Shown here piece after piece: positions 23,138 through 31,036 of a stretch of DNA of 45,602 nucleotides. Position 1 is the stretch's first letter. Every line of letters starts with the position of its first letter. The stretch spans positions 1-45,602 of IMG/VR virus record IMGVR_UViG_3300037845_000012, one strand, 5' to 3'. Position numbers and translations under genes: made by a program. The DNA is from a virus. The notes under the pieces are model-generated. The model did not search any database. It was given only the letters and a program-made list of their open reading frames with translations, and had not been told where the DNA came from.

Positions 23138-23886
23138 GGTGTGACGGGGCGGGCGCAGCGTCCTTCGACAAGGTAGGGGGCGTGGATTTCACCGATGCGA
23201 ATGTGATCGGACTACTCAAGTCCACGATTGGCATGTGCGAAGACGAAGAGCCTCATCAGGAAATAAAGCAAAACCTTTGGCGGGCTGTAGAAATGTTGCA
23301 CGCCCTACATAGAGCAAACGCCGCGCTAGCTTCGCAGACGCCCACGCCGCCGCGCTACTGGAACTACGAAGCGTTACCCTGCGCGAAATGTGGGGACATT
23401 CACGATGGGCCATGCGCGGGGCCAACCAGCGAGACGGGCAGCATCCCGGCTGGCGCGAGGCTCAATCTCGATGCGGAAAGGAAACATGCCGCTCTTGCTG
23501 AAGCCCAGTGGTGGCACTACCAGACACATGACGTTGAGCTTTGTCAGGATAGCAAATGCGTTCTTTGTAGGCGAATGATGAAACTCGAAACCGAACTTGC
23601 GGCTATCGGCGTGCCAGAGCCACCGAGTTCAAATGACGCGCTAGCCAAGAATCAATCAGCACCGACTGTTTGCCCAGCGGGGCCGGTGGTGGAGGGGGAG
23701 TTGCGGCTACGAGAAGCGCTGGCGCGGCGCAATGAGGCGAAATGGTGGAACGAACGAACCGTCGGCGCGAGCGTTAGGAATACCCAATTAGATGCGCGTG
23801 TATCCGAATGTGAGGAAGAGGTTCGGCGGGCGCGAGCCGCACTGACCAACGATCCGCCGCCGTCCGAACATGAGGGTGGGCGATGA
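23134..23886 (+). CDS. Hypothetical protein with zinc-knuckle motifs
   Basis: A 250-residue protein coupled by ATGA. PCAKCGDIHDGPCAG and CQDSKCVLCRRMM are Cys clusters. The rest is helical (IKQNLWRAVEMLHALHRANA, RVSECEEEVRRARAAL). No catalytic motif is recognised. An early regulatory or nucleic-acid-binding role is a guess. Confidence 0.6.
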   Translation: MRCDGAGAASFDKVGGVDFTDANVIGLLKSTIGMCEDEEPHQEIKQNLWRAVEMLHALHRANAALASQTPTPPRYWNYEALPCAKCGDIHDGPCAGPTSETGSIPAGARLNLDAERKHAALAEAQWWHYQTHDVELCQDSKCVLCRRMMKLETELAAIGVPEPPSSNDALAKNQSAPTVCPAGPVVEGELRLREALARRNEAKWWNERTVGASVRNTQLDARVSECEEEVRRARAALTNDPPPSEHEGGR

Positions 23887-24293
23887 GTGAGCGTCGAGTC
23901 AAGATTGACGCGCTTGAACTTAGGGCGCGAAAGCTAATGGGTAAGGCGCGGGAGCTGGAAGAAGCCGAACGTGATGAGGTTGAGCGCCCGGTCCTTCGAC
24001 AGAGCGTCGGGAAGTGCTTCACATTTACGAATAGCTATGGCGGAGCAGATAAAAAGTGGCCGCTCTACGCGAAGATTGTCGGCTTTGATGAGCAGAAAAT
24101 GACCTTTGAAACGGTTCAGTTTCAGCGGACTTCGCGGAACATCGTAGAGATAGAATCGCGGCGAGAGTACAACTTTGATGGTAAAAGTCGATTCAACATG
24201 CAGAACGGCTGGACAGAGATTACGAGTTCCGACTACAACAAAGCGCGACGTGAGGCGCTGGAAGTCATCCACAAGTTATTGGAGCGAGCATGA
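23883..24293 (+). CDS. Hypothetical protein
   Basis: A 136-residue protein coupled by ATGA. A helical N-terminus (ALELRARKLMGKARELEEAE) is followed by beta strands (KCFTFTNSYGGADKKWPLYA, TFETVQFQRTSRNIVEIES) and a helix. It looks like a small SH3-like or OB-like beta-barrel; no family recognised. Confidence 0.6.
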   Translation: MSERRVKIDALELRARKLMGKARELEEAERDEVERPVLRQSVGKCFTFTNSYGGADKKWPLYAKIVGFDEQKMTFETVQFQRTSRNIVEIESRREYNFDGKSRFNMQNGWTEITSSDYNKARREALEVIHKLLERA

Positions 24294-24346
24294 CCGAGCG
24301 GGCGCTAGCCGTCAAAGCCAACACGAAGGATGGTTGGGCCAGATGA
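24290..24346 (+). CDS. Micro-ORF linking two genes
   Basis: An 18-codon frame (MTERALAVKANTKDGWAR) beginning in an ATGA overlap with the previous stop and ending in ATGA with the next gene. It may be a coupling peptide or a real micro-protein. Only the overlaps at both ends support it. Confidence 0.35.
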   Translation: MTERALAVKANTKDGWAR

Positions 24347-24552
24347 CCAAGCAAACAGGCAGCGCACGGAAGGCGAACGGTTGGGATGAGCGCGACTACA
24401 AACTCTGGAGCGAATTGATGAACCTTCCGAGCTACGGGCTAGTCGCAAATAACGCTGATAATCCGATGCTGGCACGCAAAGACGTGATTCAACTACTAGA
24501 AAAAGCAGCGGAAAAGAGGTTCGATGAAGCACACAATCGAAGAGTTTTATAA
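24343..24552 (+). CDS. Small hypothetical protein
   Basis: A 69-residue protein from ATG at 24343. Helical (WDERDYKLWSELMNLPSYGL, DVIQLLEKAAEKRFDEAH). Overlaps the next gene by 29 bases. No family recognised. Confidence 0.6.
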   Translation: MTKQTGSARKANGWDERDYKLWSELMNLPSYGLVANNADNPMLARKDVIQLLEKAAEKRFDEAHNRRVL

Positions 24553-24682
24553 GTTTGCGAATCGAATCGCCAAGCGGGACCACTGGTTTATTGGCGGATT
24601 TTTGGGCGCTGTCTACGAAGAATGGAAAGAAAAGCATTCTAACAAGAAAAAGAGAATTACGCGCAAGCGAGGTCGAGCGTGA
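24524..24682 (+). CDS. Small basic hypothetical protein
   Basis: A 52-residue protein with AGAGG upstream of the ATG at 24524. Aromatic helix (TIEEFYKFANRIAKRDHWFI) then a strongly basic end (NKKKRITRKRGRA) that could bind nucleic acid. The stop overlaps the next GTG. Confidence 0.55.
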   Translation: MKHTIEEFYKFANRIAKRDHWFIGGFLGAVYEEWKEKHSNKKKRITRKRGRA

Positions 24683-25602
24683 CCAAACCAGGCAGCGATG
24701 AGCGGTTGCGGCGGTTAGCGGTAAGTTGGCCGCACGATATTCCGCCGAATACAGTTACAGGCGCGTGCTACCCGAATTGCAGACGTTGCGCTGTGGAGGC
24801 CGCGCTGGCCGACAGGCCCGCGCCGATGTGCGGATGTGGTGATCATACCGAATTGTGCGAAAAGTGCGGCAAATGTCTACTAGCTTGCTGTGAATGCGAC
24901 GAGAAATCGGCCGCCAAGGTCGGCGCGCCAGCCCCGAGCAGTGAGGCGGTTGAGGAGCGTTCGATGGGTGGGGTACGGGGACAACTCCACCTAGCGATTA
25001 ACAAACTGCATTTCATGGACTCTCAGGGCGATGGACCGCTGATTTATCGCCGTGAGGTGCACGAAGCAATCGACCGCACGCTGGCCGCGACGGAGGAAAC
25101 CCCGCTGTTGCTCGACGGAGTAGCGATGGTGCGTGAACTATACGAACACTTTCAAGGTCCACACGCCTGTGGAGACTTTACTTGCAGTTGTGGAAACTGC
25201 GGTCTATGCGACTTCCGCAAGAAAGTGGAAACATGGCTGGCAGCCCGCCGCGAGCCGGGGCCGGGCGATGAGACTGAGTTTCAGCGTGGAGTACGGACAT
25301 TGGCCGACTTGATTCGTTGTCACTATCCGAGCTTCAACGAGCACAAAATCCACGAAATGTTCGACGTGTTGATTCCACCGACTGGCGTGGCGGGGCCGGG
25401 TGATCGAGCGATGGCTGGGGCGCGGGAGTGCTGCAGCAAGTACAGTACTAAGCAGGGGCACGACTATACCTGCGACCTTCCGCATGGGCACACGGGGATA
25501 CATATGGCACGGAAATACGGTGGGTATATTGCTGAATCGTGGACGGATACCGAGGCGGCGGCCATCGAACGCTCGCAAACGCCGCAGGGGGTGCCCAAGT
25601 GA
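24679..25602 (+). CDS. Cys-rich multi-zinc-knuckle protein
   Basis: A 307-residue protein from GTG at 24679 (GTGA). At least three Cys clusters: CYPNCRRC, MCGCGDHTELCEKCGKCLLA with CCEC, and CGDFTCSCGNCGLC. The C-terminal CDLPHGHTGIHMARKYGG is a pattern common in small phage zinc proteins. The middle is helical (RREVHEAIDRTLAATEE). No enzyme motif. A regulatory or nucleic-acid-binding role is inferred. Confidence 0.65.
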   Translation: MTKPGSDERLRRLAVSWPHDIPPNTVTGACYPNCRRCAVEAALADRPAPMCGCGDHTELCEKCGKCLLACCECDEKSAAKVGAPAPSSEAVEERSMGGVRGQLHLAINKLHFMDSQGDGPLIYRREVHEAIDRTLAATEETPLLLDGVAMVRELYEHFQGPHACGDFTCSCGNCGLCDFRKKVETWLAARREPGPGDETEFQRGVRTLADLIRCHYPSFNEHKIHEMFDVLIPPTGVAGPGDRAMAGARECCSKYSTKQGHDYTCDLPHGHTGIHMARKYGGYIAESWTDTEAAAIERSQTPQGVPK

Positions 25603-25952
25603 CCTACACGATCACTGTGCCGGATGTGCCGCCGAGCTTGAACAAAGTGCTGAGGATGCATTGGACCTCGAAGGCCAAACTTAACTCTAAATGGGACGCT
25701 GAGATTTTTGTTGCGGCGCCCAAGTTTTTCCCTATTGGTAAGATGCGTGTAATCATAAAGTTGCATCATTCGCGGCTCTATGACAAAGATAACGCTTATG
25801 GCGCCGTAAAGCCTGTGGTTGATGCTCTCGTGAGCACGGGATTGTTGAAAGACGATACTTGTCACTGGTTGGAGTTGACAGTTGAGCAGGTCAAGAGCAC
25901 GCGCAAGGACAAGCGCACGGTCATCGAGATAGGCCCAGCGGAGGCAGCGTGA
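25599..25952 (+). CDS. rusA: RusA-type Holliday-junction resolvase
   Basis: A 117-residue protein from GTG at 25599 (GTGA). VPDVPPSLNKVLRMHWTSKA begins the RusA fold; YDKDNAYGAVKPVVDAL and LLKDDTCHW hold the conserved aspartates (DxDN, then DD) that bind metal. The length matches RusA. The enzyme cuts four-way junctions at specific dinucleotides and would resolve structures produced by the ERF-YqaJ pathway before packaging. Overlaps the next GTG. Confidence 0.92.
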   Translation: MTYTITVPDVPPSLNKVLRMHWTSKAKLNSKWDAEIFVAAPKFFPIGKMRVIIKLHHSRLYDKDNAYGAVKPVVDALVSTGLLKDDTCHWLELTVEQVKSTRKDKRTVIEIGPAEAA

Positions 25953-26536
25953 GCACAACGGCGGATAGTTACGGACATGGCGCGCTTTGTGGGTGCCATT
26001 CATGCACTTTGATACGTGGTGGGGCGGATCCGGGCTCACTTGCGGCTGCGGCACTACGATCTGATCATGGGTCAGAACCGGTCTGCAACTGCCACGACTG
26101 CACGCAGGCGCGCGGGCGATGGCTGGCAGAGCAAGTGAAGCGCGATTACGAGACTTTTACGTCTATCCTTGGCTCATTCGAAAATCGGCTGATGGAGCAT
26201 ATCTCCTACAAGTCAGGCGTGTTAGCTTCGATATTTGACCAGCTGGCGCGCATCGAGCAATCCCAGGCGATGCTGGCAGGTCGACAGGACGCGATTGTGG
26301 AGAACTTGGCGACTGCTCAGCGAATGATTCAGAGTTACGCGGCCGGGACGAATCAGCACGTTACGAACATGGAGATGGACCTCGCGCGGCATGTAAGCCT
26401 GAAAGTGGATGACGCGTTTGCGACGATTGGGCAATTCATGGCCGCGGTGACGGACAACATGGAGCACGTAGCAGAACGTCTCCCTGCGGTAGCCATAACT
26501 GCAACAAAACGCGGTAGTTCCCGGAAAAAACGGTGA
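25949..26536 (+). CDS. Zinc-knuckle/coiled-coil protein
   Basis: A 195-residue protein. Two CxCxxC units (LCGCHSCTLIRGG, VCNCHDCTQARGR) are spaced about 30 residues apart in the first 55 residues; then a long helical part (TFTSILGSFENRLMEHISYK, QDAIVENLATAQRMIQSYAA) probably forms a coiled coil. A basic C-terminus (KRGSSRKKR). Unknown function. Confidence 0.65.
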   Translation: MSTTADSYGHGALCGCHSCTLIRGGADPGSLAAAALRSDHGSEPVCNCHDCTQARGRWLAEQVKRDYETFTSILGSFENRLMEHISYKSGVLASIFDQLARIEQSQAMLAGRQDAIVENLATAQRMIQSYAAGTNQHVTNMEMDLARHVSLKVDDAFATIGQFMAAVTDNMEHVAERLPAVAITATKRGSSRKKR

Positions 26537-26580
26537 GCGCGGAGCCTACCATCTGCTGCCTCTGCGGCAAGGAGCGATAA
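26533..26580 (+). CDS. Micro-ORF resembling the start of the 27033 gene
   Basis: A 15-codon frame from GTG, coupled by GTGA and ending directly before the endonuclease ATG. Its peptide MSAEPTICCLCGKER parallels MTLEPTKCVLCGKTA at 27033. In DNA, GGAGCCTAC occurs at 26541-26549 and, 500 bases on, at 27041-27049. It may be a truncated remnant left when the endonuclease inserted. Confidence 0.4.
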   Translation: MSAEPTICCLCGKER

Positions 26581-27036
26581 ATGGCTACTGAGAAAAAGAG
26601 ACTGTCCAACGCCAGATACCGCGAAAGAAACAGGGACAAGCTACGAGAAAGAATGGTGCATCACGCGGCCAAATACAGAGCGAAACACGCGGAAAAGATA
26701 GCCATCTATGAAAAGAGCGAGCACGCCAAAGAGGTCCGCAGACTTTGGATGGAAAAGAACCAAGAGCGTCTAGCTGAGGCTAGGCGTCGGCGTACTAGGG
26801 AATGGGCTTCGAGAGAACCTCAAAAGAGAAAGGTCCATCAGATTTTTAGGCGACTTTTAGCCAAGGGCTTGATTTCTAAGCCTTCAGCTTGTTCCAACTG
26901 CGGTAAACCGGAAAGAAGATCGAGAAATGGGGCCTCTCTGCTGCACGGGCATCACCGTGATTACAGCAAACCCGAACAAGTTGTCTGGCTTTGCGTGAAT
27001 TGTCACCTAGAAGAACATCGGAAAGCCAAGGCATGA
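26581..27036 (+). CDS. HNH-like endonuclease (DYSKP type)
   Basis: A 151-residue protein. A long basic helical N-terminus (NARYRERNRDKLRERMVHHA, HAKEVRRLWMEKNQERLAEA) precedes CSNCGKPERR, LLHGHHRDYSKPEQVVWLCV and NCHLEEHRK. Shares the C..C, HH.DYSKP, WLC..CH signature with 22802 and 36099. The basic helix may contact DNA along its length. A homing endonuclease is the likely role; the flanking duplicate micro-ORF supports mobility. Coupled to 27033 by ATGA. Confidence 0.78.
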   Translation: MATEKKRLSNARYRERNRDKLRERMVHHAAKYRAKHAEKIAIYEKSEHAKEVRRLWMEKNQERLAEARRRRTREWASREPQKRKVHQIFRRLLAKGLISKPSACSNCGKPERRSRNGASLLHGHHRDYSKPEQVVWLCVNCHLEEHRKAKA

Positions 27037-27203
27037 CCCTGGAGCCTACGAAGTGCGTGCTTTGTGGCAAAACCGCTTTGTATCAGGTCAACGCGGTTGG
27101 CTTTTGCGCGAGACACAAAGAGCAGGCAATCGCAGCCAAGCGGGGGCATCCCATCGAGAAGCTGAAATCCGAGAGCACGTTCAGACTACCGGAGAGACCA
27201 TGA
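27033..27203 (+). CDS. Small zinc-finger protein
   Basis: A 56-residue protein starting MTLEPTKCVLCGKTALYQV, then GFCARHKEQA: four Cys/His ligands, a small zinc ribbon. Ends with HPIEKLKSESTF, repeated with changes in the 27423 gene. Coupled at both ends by ATGA. Confidence 0.65.
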   Translation: MTLEPTKCVLCGKTALYQVNAVGFCARHKEQAIAAKRGHPIEKLKSESTFRLPERP

Positions 27204-27430
27204 CGACCTTTGAAGAGATTTTGCAAGCCGAGGCCAACATCAACCGCCAGCGGATAGTGAATTGGATCATCTTCGCGGCATTGTTCGCCATTACGCTTTT
27301 CGGAGTCTGGTGGCACCTTCCATTGACTTCCATACTCCCCGGAGTCGGGACCGTTGGTGCGGTTTACATGGTGTACTTGAGCGGCTACAGAGCTGGGCTT
27401 CGCAAAGGGCGGCAAATCTACCGTGAGTGA
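27200..27430 (+). CDS. Small two-segment membrane protein
   Basis: A 76-residue protein with ATGA coupling. IVNWIIFAALFAITLFGVWW and ILPGVGTVGAVYMVYLSGY are two membrane segments with a short loop; the C-terminus is basic. Function unknown. Confidence 0.65.
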   Translation: MTTFEEILQAEANINRQRIVNWIIFAALFAITLFGVWWHLPLTSILPGVGTVGAVYMVYLSGYRAGLRKGRQIYRE

Positions 27431-27554
27431 GCCCGCGCTAGCTATGATTGAGGCAACACCGCTGGTTCGACCGAGGCATCCCATCGAGCGCATCAAGTCG
27501 GAGAGCGAATTCAAGCGCAAGGGAAATAATTTTCTTGACAGGCATTTACGTTGA
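27423..27554 (+). CDS. Small basic protein, last early gene
   Basis: A 43-residue protein from GTG at 27423. It contains HPIERIKSESEFK, nearly identical to a motif in the 27033 product. The late promoter -35 box lies in its last codons. Unknown. Confidence 0.5.
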   Translation: MSEPALAMIEATPLVRPRHPIERIKSESEFKRKGNNFLDRHLR

Positions 27555-27563
27555 GGTTATACC
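27535..27563 (+). promoter_or_regulatory. Sigma70-type promoter for the late/structural genes
   Basis: TTGACA at 27535-27540 and TATACC at 27558-27563 with an optimal 17-base spacer. Transcription would start near 27570. It precedes the virion surface and terminase genes, so it may drive the whole late unit. A small stem-loop (CCGCA/TGCGG) lies in the leader. Confidence 0.7.
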
Positions 27564-27632
27564 GTGAGTCCTGTAGTCCTCTCCGCAACCCTGCGGCGGT
27601 CGGTCTTTCGCAGCGGGTAACGCCCCCTAGCA

Positions 27633-27959
27633 TTGCTATCCCTAAAATTGGCTAATAAACGCTTTCTTCTCATCTACGCTGATCGCAGTCGCGCGCACAT
27701 CTACACTCCAGAACGCGATTCCCTCCTCGTCGCCGGTCGTATTCGCAAAGTGAACGACTTCACTTACGAATATACTGCGCCACCGCAAATCTCACGAAGT
27801 TTCACCAACTTGGGCGAACTCAGCGCCCGATTCCAGCCACTCGCGCCAGTCCATCGCAACCTTGGCATTGGCACGCTTCTATTTGAACTCAGAGAAAAAT
27901 TGTTCTTCGATAACGGCGAAACCGTCGATGGCATGACCATTCGGATGCAAACCGCTTAG
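27633..27959 (+). CDS. Small hypothetical protein after late promoter
   Basis: About 103-108 residues. No ATG start is available: the frame opens after a stop at 27618, with TTG at 27633 or 27648. Beta-rich (RFLLIYADRSRAHIYTPERD, GIGTLLFELREKLFFDNG). No Shine-Dalgarno is evident. The absence of an ATG and SD suggests low or atypical translation, or a start lost by mutation. Confidence 0.55.
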   Translation: MLSLKLANKRFLLIYADRSRAHIYTPERDSLLVAGRIRKVNDFTYEYTAPPQISRSFTNLGELSARFQPLAPVHRNLGIGTLLFELREKLFFDNGETVDGMTIRMQTA

Positions 27960-27995
27960 AGATTCCCAAGTAATAGAAAAAACTAAGGAGATCAC

Positions 27996-28532
27996 ATGGC
28001 ACCAACAGTTACTTCCCCCGCAGCTCCGTTTGATGCGCAGCAATTCTTTGGCGTAACTCCCGTGGTTGGTGCTGGCGGTCAGCAATCCCCGATTCCGAGC
28101 ACTTTGGCTTTGCTTCGCTCGGACGTGACGCTGACCAGTACGAACCTGCTCAACCTGCTCACGATACCTATTTCACTCGTAGCCGCGCCGGGCGTAGGTT
28201 TCTGGATCTGCCCATATCTTGTGATCATGCGATTGATTGCGGGATCTGTGGCTTATACGGATGCGGGCGGAGCGGTTAGCCTCGGCGCCGGGACACTCAC
28301 CACAGCATTGACGGCCAACACCATCTTTCTCGTGACTGTTTCGCCGAATACCCGCAAGCTCGTGCTCTTTCCGTATGCGGCGGCCGTTGGCGCTGGTGTT
28401 CTCGATACAGCTGCCAATCCGCCGACCGAAGACAATGCCGCTTTCGCTATTTCCAAGGCGACGAACAACTTCGCGGCTGGCAACGGCACCATGCACATCA
28501 CCACGTACTATTCCATCGAAACCACGGTCTAA
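27996..28532 (+). CDS. Virion protein with duplicated beta domain
   Basis: A 178-residue protein with AAGGAG upstream. From residue about 48 it matches the C-terminal 130 residues of the 40870 product: NLLNLLTIPISLVAAPGVGF here, NLLNLLTIPITLVAAPGVGF there; also VAYTDAGG versus AAYTDAGG and NPPTEDNAAFAISKATNN versus NPPTDDNAPLTISKVTNN. Such LVAAPGxG domains are widespread in phage structural proteins. A surface or decoration role is inferred. Confidence 0.7.
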   Translation: MAPTVTSPAAPFDAQQFFGVTPVVGAGGQQSPIPSTLALLRSDVTLTSTNLLNLLTIPISLVAAPGVGFWICPYLVIMRLIAGSVAYTDAGGAVSLGAGTLTTALTANTIFLVTVSPNTRKLVLFPYAAAVGAGVLDTAANPPTEDNAAFAISKATNNFAAGNGTMHITTYYSIETTV

Positions 28533-28541
28533 GGAGCTGAC

Positions 28542-29258
28542 GTGCCGAATTACGTTCAGTCTACGCTCCAAAACCCGCTGTCTGGTTTGATGCGCGGTGT
28601 GGTTGGCCATTCGTTTGGAGTCAACCTCGCCTCAACCATTACGGCATCGCCTGGCGGTTTAGTACGAGCCGCTGGCGGTATCGTGACGATCACGGTCACC
28701 GCCGCGCACAACTGGCAGATCGGGAACACCGTTTTCATTGGTCTCGGGCAAATCGCAGGGACAGCGGGCATCCCCGGCGCAACCGGTGCTGAACCTACAT
28801 CCGTGAACGGCACGCGCTTCAACGGCCGATACACGATTACCGCCATTGGCTCAGCCACCACCGCAACGCTCGTTCCCGTGGACCCGGTCATACTCCATCA
28901 GGCGCCGGACACGGGCGGAACCGGCACAGCAATATCTATCGCTTACGAAACACCCGCCGCACCACAAGCAGGCCAAGCCTTCGCACTTGCAGGTCCGCTC
29001 TCTCTCTCATCCTCATTCGGCTTCGCGGTAGATGGTAAGTTCTCTGCTGCTCCCGGCGCTTTCGAGGTAGACGTGCAAGTAGCGGACATCGACGCCGATG
29101 CAAACTATCAGACCGCCAGCGGCATGAACATCACCACGGTAGACGCCACAAATAACACCTTCCACGCGGATTGCACGCTCGTGACCGCCAAATTCGCAAG
29201 AGTCCGGCTACTCTCGCGCACCAACGCCGTGGGCCTAGTCTCAACGATTAGGGGATAA
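28542..29258 (+). CDS. Virion surface/structural protein, unknown role
   Basis: A 238-residue protein from GTG at 28542 with AAGGAG five bases upstream. Beta-rich, with AAGGIVTITVTAAHNWQIGN and RYTITAIGSATTATLVPVD, a small domain (hxhGN...NGxYxV) similar in style to ones in the tail hub. The second half is also beta (FEVDVQVADIDADANYQTAS). Its place before the terminase is unusual for a tail gene. Confidence 0.65.
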   Translation: MPNYVQSTLQNPLSGLMRGVVGHSFGVNLASTITASPGGLVRAAGGIVTITVTAAHNWQIGNTVFIGLGQIAGTAGIPGATGAEPTSVNGTRFNGRYTITAIGSATTATLVPVDPVILHQAPDTGGTGTAISIAYETPAAPQAGQAFALAGPLSLSSSFGFAVDGKFSAAPGAFEVDVQVADIDADANYQTASGMNITTVDATNNTFHADCTLVTAKFARVRLLSRTNAVGLVSTIRG

Positions 29259-29271
29259 GGACTACTTTAGC

Positions 29272-29550
29272 TTGAATAATCAGCCAAAAGGCGTACGTTA
29301 TGGCGGTCGTAAAAAGGGTACGCCCAACAAAAGAGACGGCTTAGAACCATTTCTGCGGAAAGTATTCAAGCTCGCGGATCCGGTCGAAGTAGCTGAGAAA
29401 TTGCTTAATGCGGATACTCCTGACAGCAAATTGCTAATCCGTTTGCTTGAATACAAATTCGGACGGCCACCGCAAGAAATCAGCGGGCCAGATGGCGGCG
29501 CAATCCCGGTAATCAACATAGGAGCCCTCCCACGCCGCAACCATGCCTGA
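29272..29550 (+). CDS. Small terminase-like DNA-binding protein
   Basis: A 92-residue protein from TTG at 29272. RYGGRKKGTPNKRDGLEPFL is a basic N-terminal motif often seen in proteins encoded just before large terminases. A helical middle (DPVEVAEKLLNADTPDSKLL) follows. Overlaps the large terminase by 8 bases. The small-terminase role (recognising the packaging site) is inferred from position. Confidence 0.6.
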   Translation: MNNQPKGVRYGGRKKGTPNKRDGLEPFLRKVFKLADPVEVAEKLLNADTPDSKLLIRLLEYKFGRPPQEISGPDGGAIPVINIGALPRRNHA

Positions 29551-31036
29551 AATCAACATCGGGGATTATTACCAGCCCGATCATGGCGCTGAATGGGGAC
29601 CGCAACATCAATTCCATGCCAGCACAGCGAGGTACCCGCTTCAAGAAGGAACGCGCGGCGGTGGAAAGACTATCGCCCTTCTCTGGGAAGGCATACGACA
29701 GGCCCTTACCGTTCCCGGCAGTAACAACCTTCTGTTACGACGCATCCTCAAATCCGCTGAGATGGGCGGAATCGAAGATCACTTCCTCAAATACGTCCCA
29801 AAGGGCATCTATCGGCAATACAACGGACAAAAACACGCTGTCCGTTTCCACAATTCTTCCAACCTGTTCTTCGGGCACATCAAAGCCGACAGCGACCTCA
29901 AGCAATACCAAGGGCCTGAGTATCTTTACGTGGGGTGGGACGAACTCACGCAATTTACTTATCCTCAGTGGGCGTTTATCAAAGGCTCAAATCGCTGTCC
30001 TGTCCCAATGGATATCTATGGGGAAAAGCCCAAGGCCACGATGGCTGGCGGAACGAATCCTAATGGGATCGGGTCCGGTTGGGTCAAAGCTCTTTGGATC
30101 ACTAAAAAGGTCCCGGCGGGCATCGAAGACTTAACCTACGATCCAAAAGATTATGAAGTCATCCACTCGACGTTCGCAGACAATCCCATCTACGCCAACG
30201 ATGCCGACTACATCAGCGGCCTCAGTTCTCTCCCGCCAGCCCTCCGCGCAGCCTGGCTTGAAGGAAGCTGGGATGTCCTCGCCGGGCAGTTCTTCCCCAA
30301 CTGGGAACTCGCAAGGCACGTCAAGCCCCGAGAAGCGATTGAGTTTCAGGATTGGCAACCGCGTTGGATTGGTATCGATTGGGGCTTCAACCACGCCACC
30401 TGCGTACTGTGGTTCACAAGGGCGTCGGTCACGAACGCTCTCGGCGAGAAACGCGATGCAATCGTATGCTACCGCGAGCTGGTTAGGCGCGGAATTAATG
30501 AGGCGAAACTCGCAGAAGAAATCCTCAAGTACAACGACGGAGACAAGATAGCCAATGTCTACCTCAGCCCCGAAAGATTCAATCGAGTCAACGAAGAACA
30601 TACTATTGCAGACCGGATGGGTGACGTTTTTTCTGGTACTGGACTTCCTCGACCTGAGCGGGCCAATAATGACCGTGTTGGTGGATGGCGTCTCCTATAC
30701 ACGTTGCTCGATACGGAAGGACTCACGGTCACAAGTAATTGCCGCGACCTTATCGAGAGCTTTCCGCAACTCATGCGTGATGAGAAAGACCTCGAAGACG
30801 CGGCCAGGGAAGGTTCCGACCTCTTTCTCGACGTAATGGAAGCGTGCCGGTACGGGTTGATGAGCTACTTCAATCCCCGGCCGGTACCGCGCGAAGTGCA
30901 AAACGATTTGCGCATCAAAGCCATCCCGGATAACACGCATAAGTACATGGAATATCTGCGGTTGAAGGCGCAACAGCCTGCAAATGATCTGTTCTTCAAC
31001 GTTCCGCAAAGGACGGCACCGTGGCGAAGGAACTAG
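29543..31036 (+). CDS. terL: Large terminase (packaging ATPase/nuclease)
   Basis: A 497-residue protein. Walker A is EGTRGGGKTIALLWEG (about residues 35-50); Walker B is YLYVGWDELTQF with catalytic Glu; a coupling segment is ATMAGGTNPNGIGSG. The nuclease half begins WIGIDWGFNHATCV with the first metal Asp, and continues to an acidic segment, RDLIESFPQLMRDEKDLEDA. The enzyme translocates DNA into the prohead and cuts it. It ends overlapping a small gene by 16 bases. Confidence 0.93.
   Translation: MPEINIGDYYQPDHGAEWGPQHQFHASTARYPLQEGTRGGGKTIALLWEGIRQALTVPGSNNLLLRRILKSAEMGGIEDHFLKYVPKGIYRQYNGQKHAVRFHNSSNLFFGHIKADSDLKQYQGPEYLYVGWDELTQFTYPQWAFIKGSNRCPVPMDIYGEKPKATMAGGTNPNGIGSGWVKALWITKKVPAGIEDLTYDPKDYEVIHSTFADNPIYANDADYISGLSSLPPALRAAWLEGSWDVLAGQFFPNWELARHVKPREAIEFQDWQPRWIGIDWGFNHATCVLWFTRASVTNALGEKRDAIVCYRELVRRGINEAKLAEEILKYNDGDKIANVYLSPERFNRVNEEHTIADRMGDVFSGTGLPRPERANNDRVGGWRLLYTLLDTEGLTVTSNCRDLIESFPQLMRDEKDLEDAAREGSDLFLDVMEACRYGLMSYFNPRPVPREVQNDLRIKAIPDNTHKYMEYLRLKAQQPANDLFFNVPQRTAPWRRN

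Noticed and set aside
27461-27480. GGTTCGACC looks like a tRNA T-loop
   Set aside because: No matching T-stem, acceptor or anticodon arm; it lies within the 27423 coding frame.
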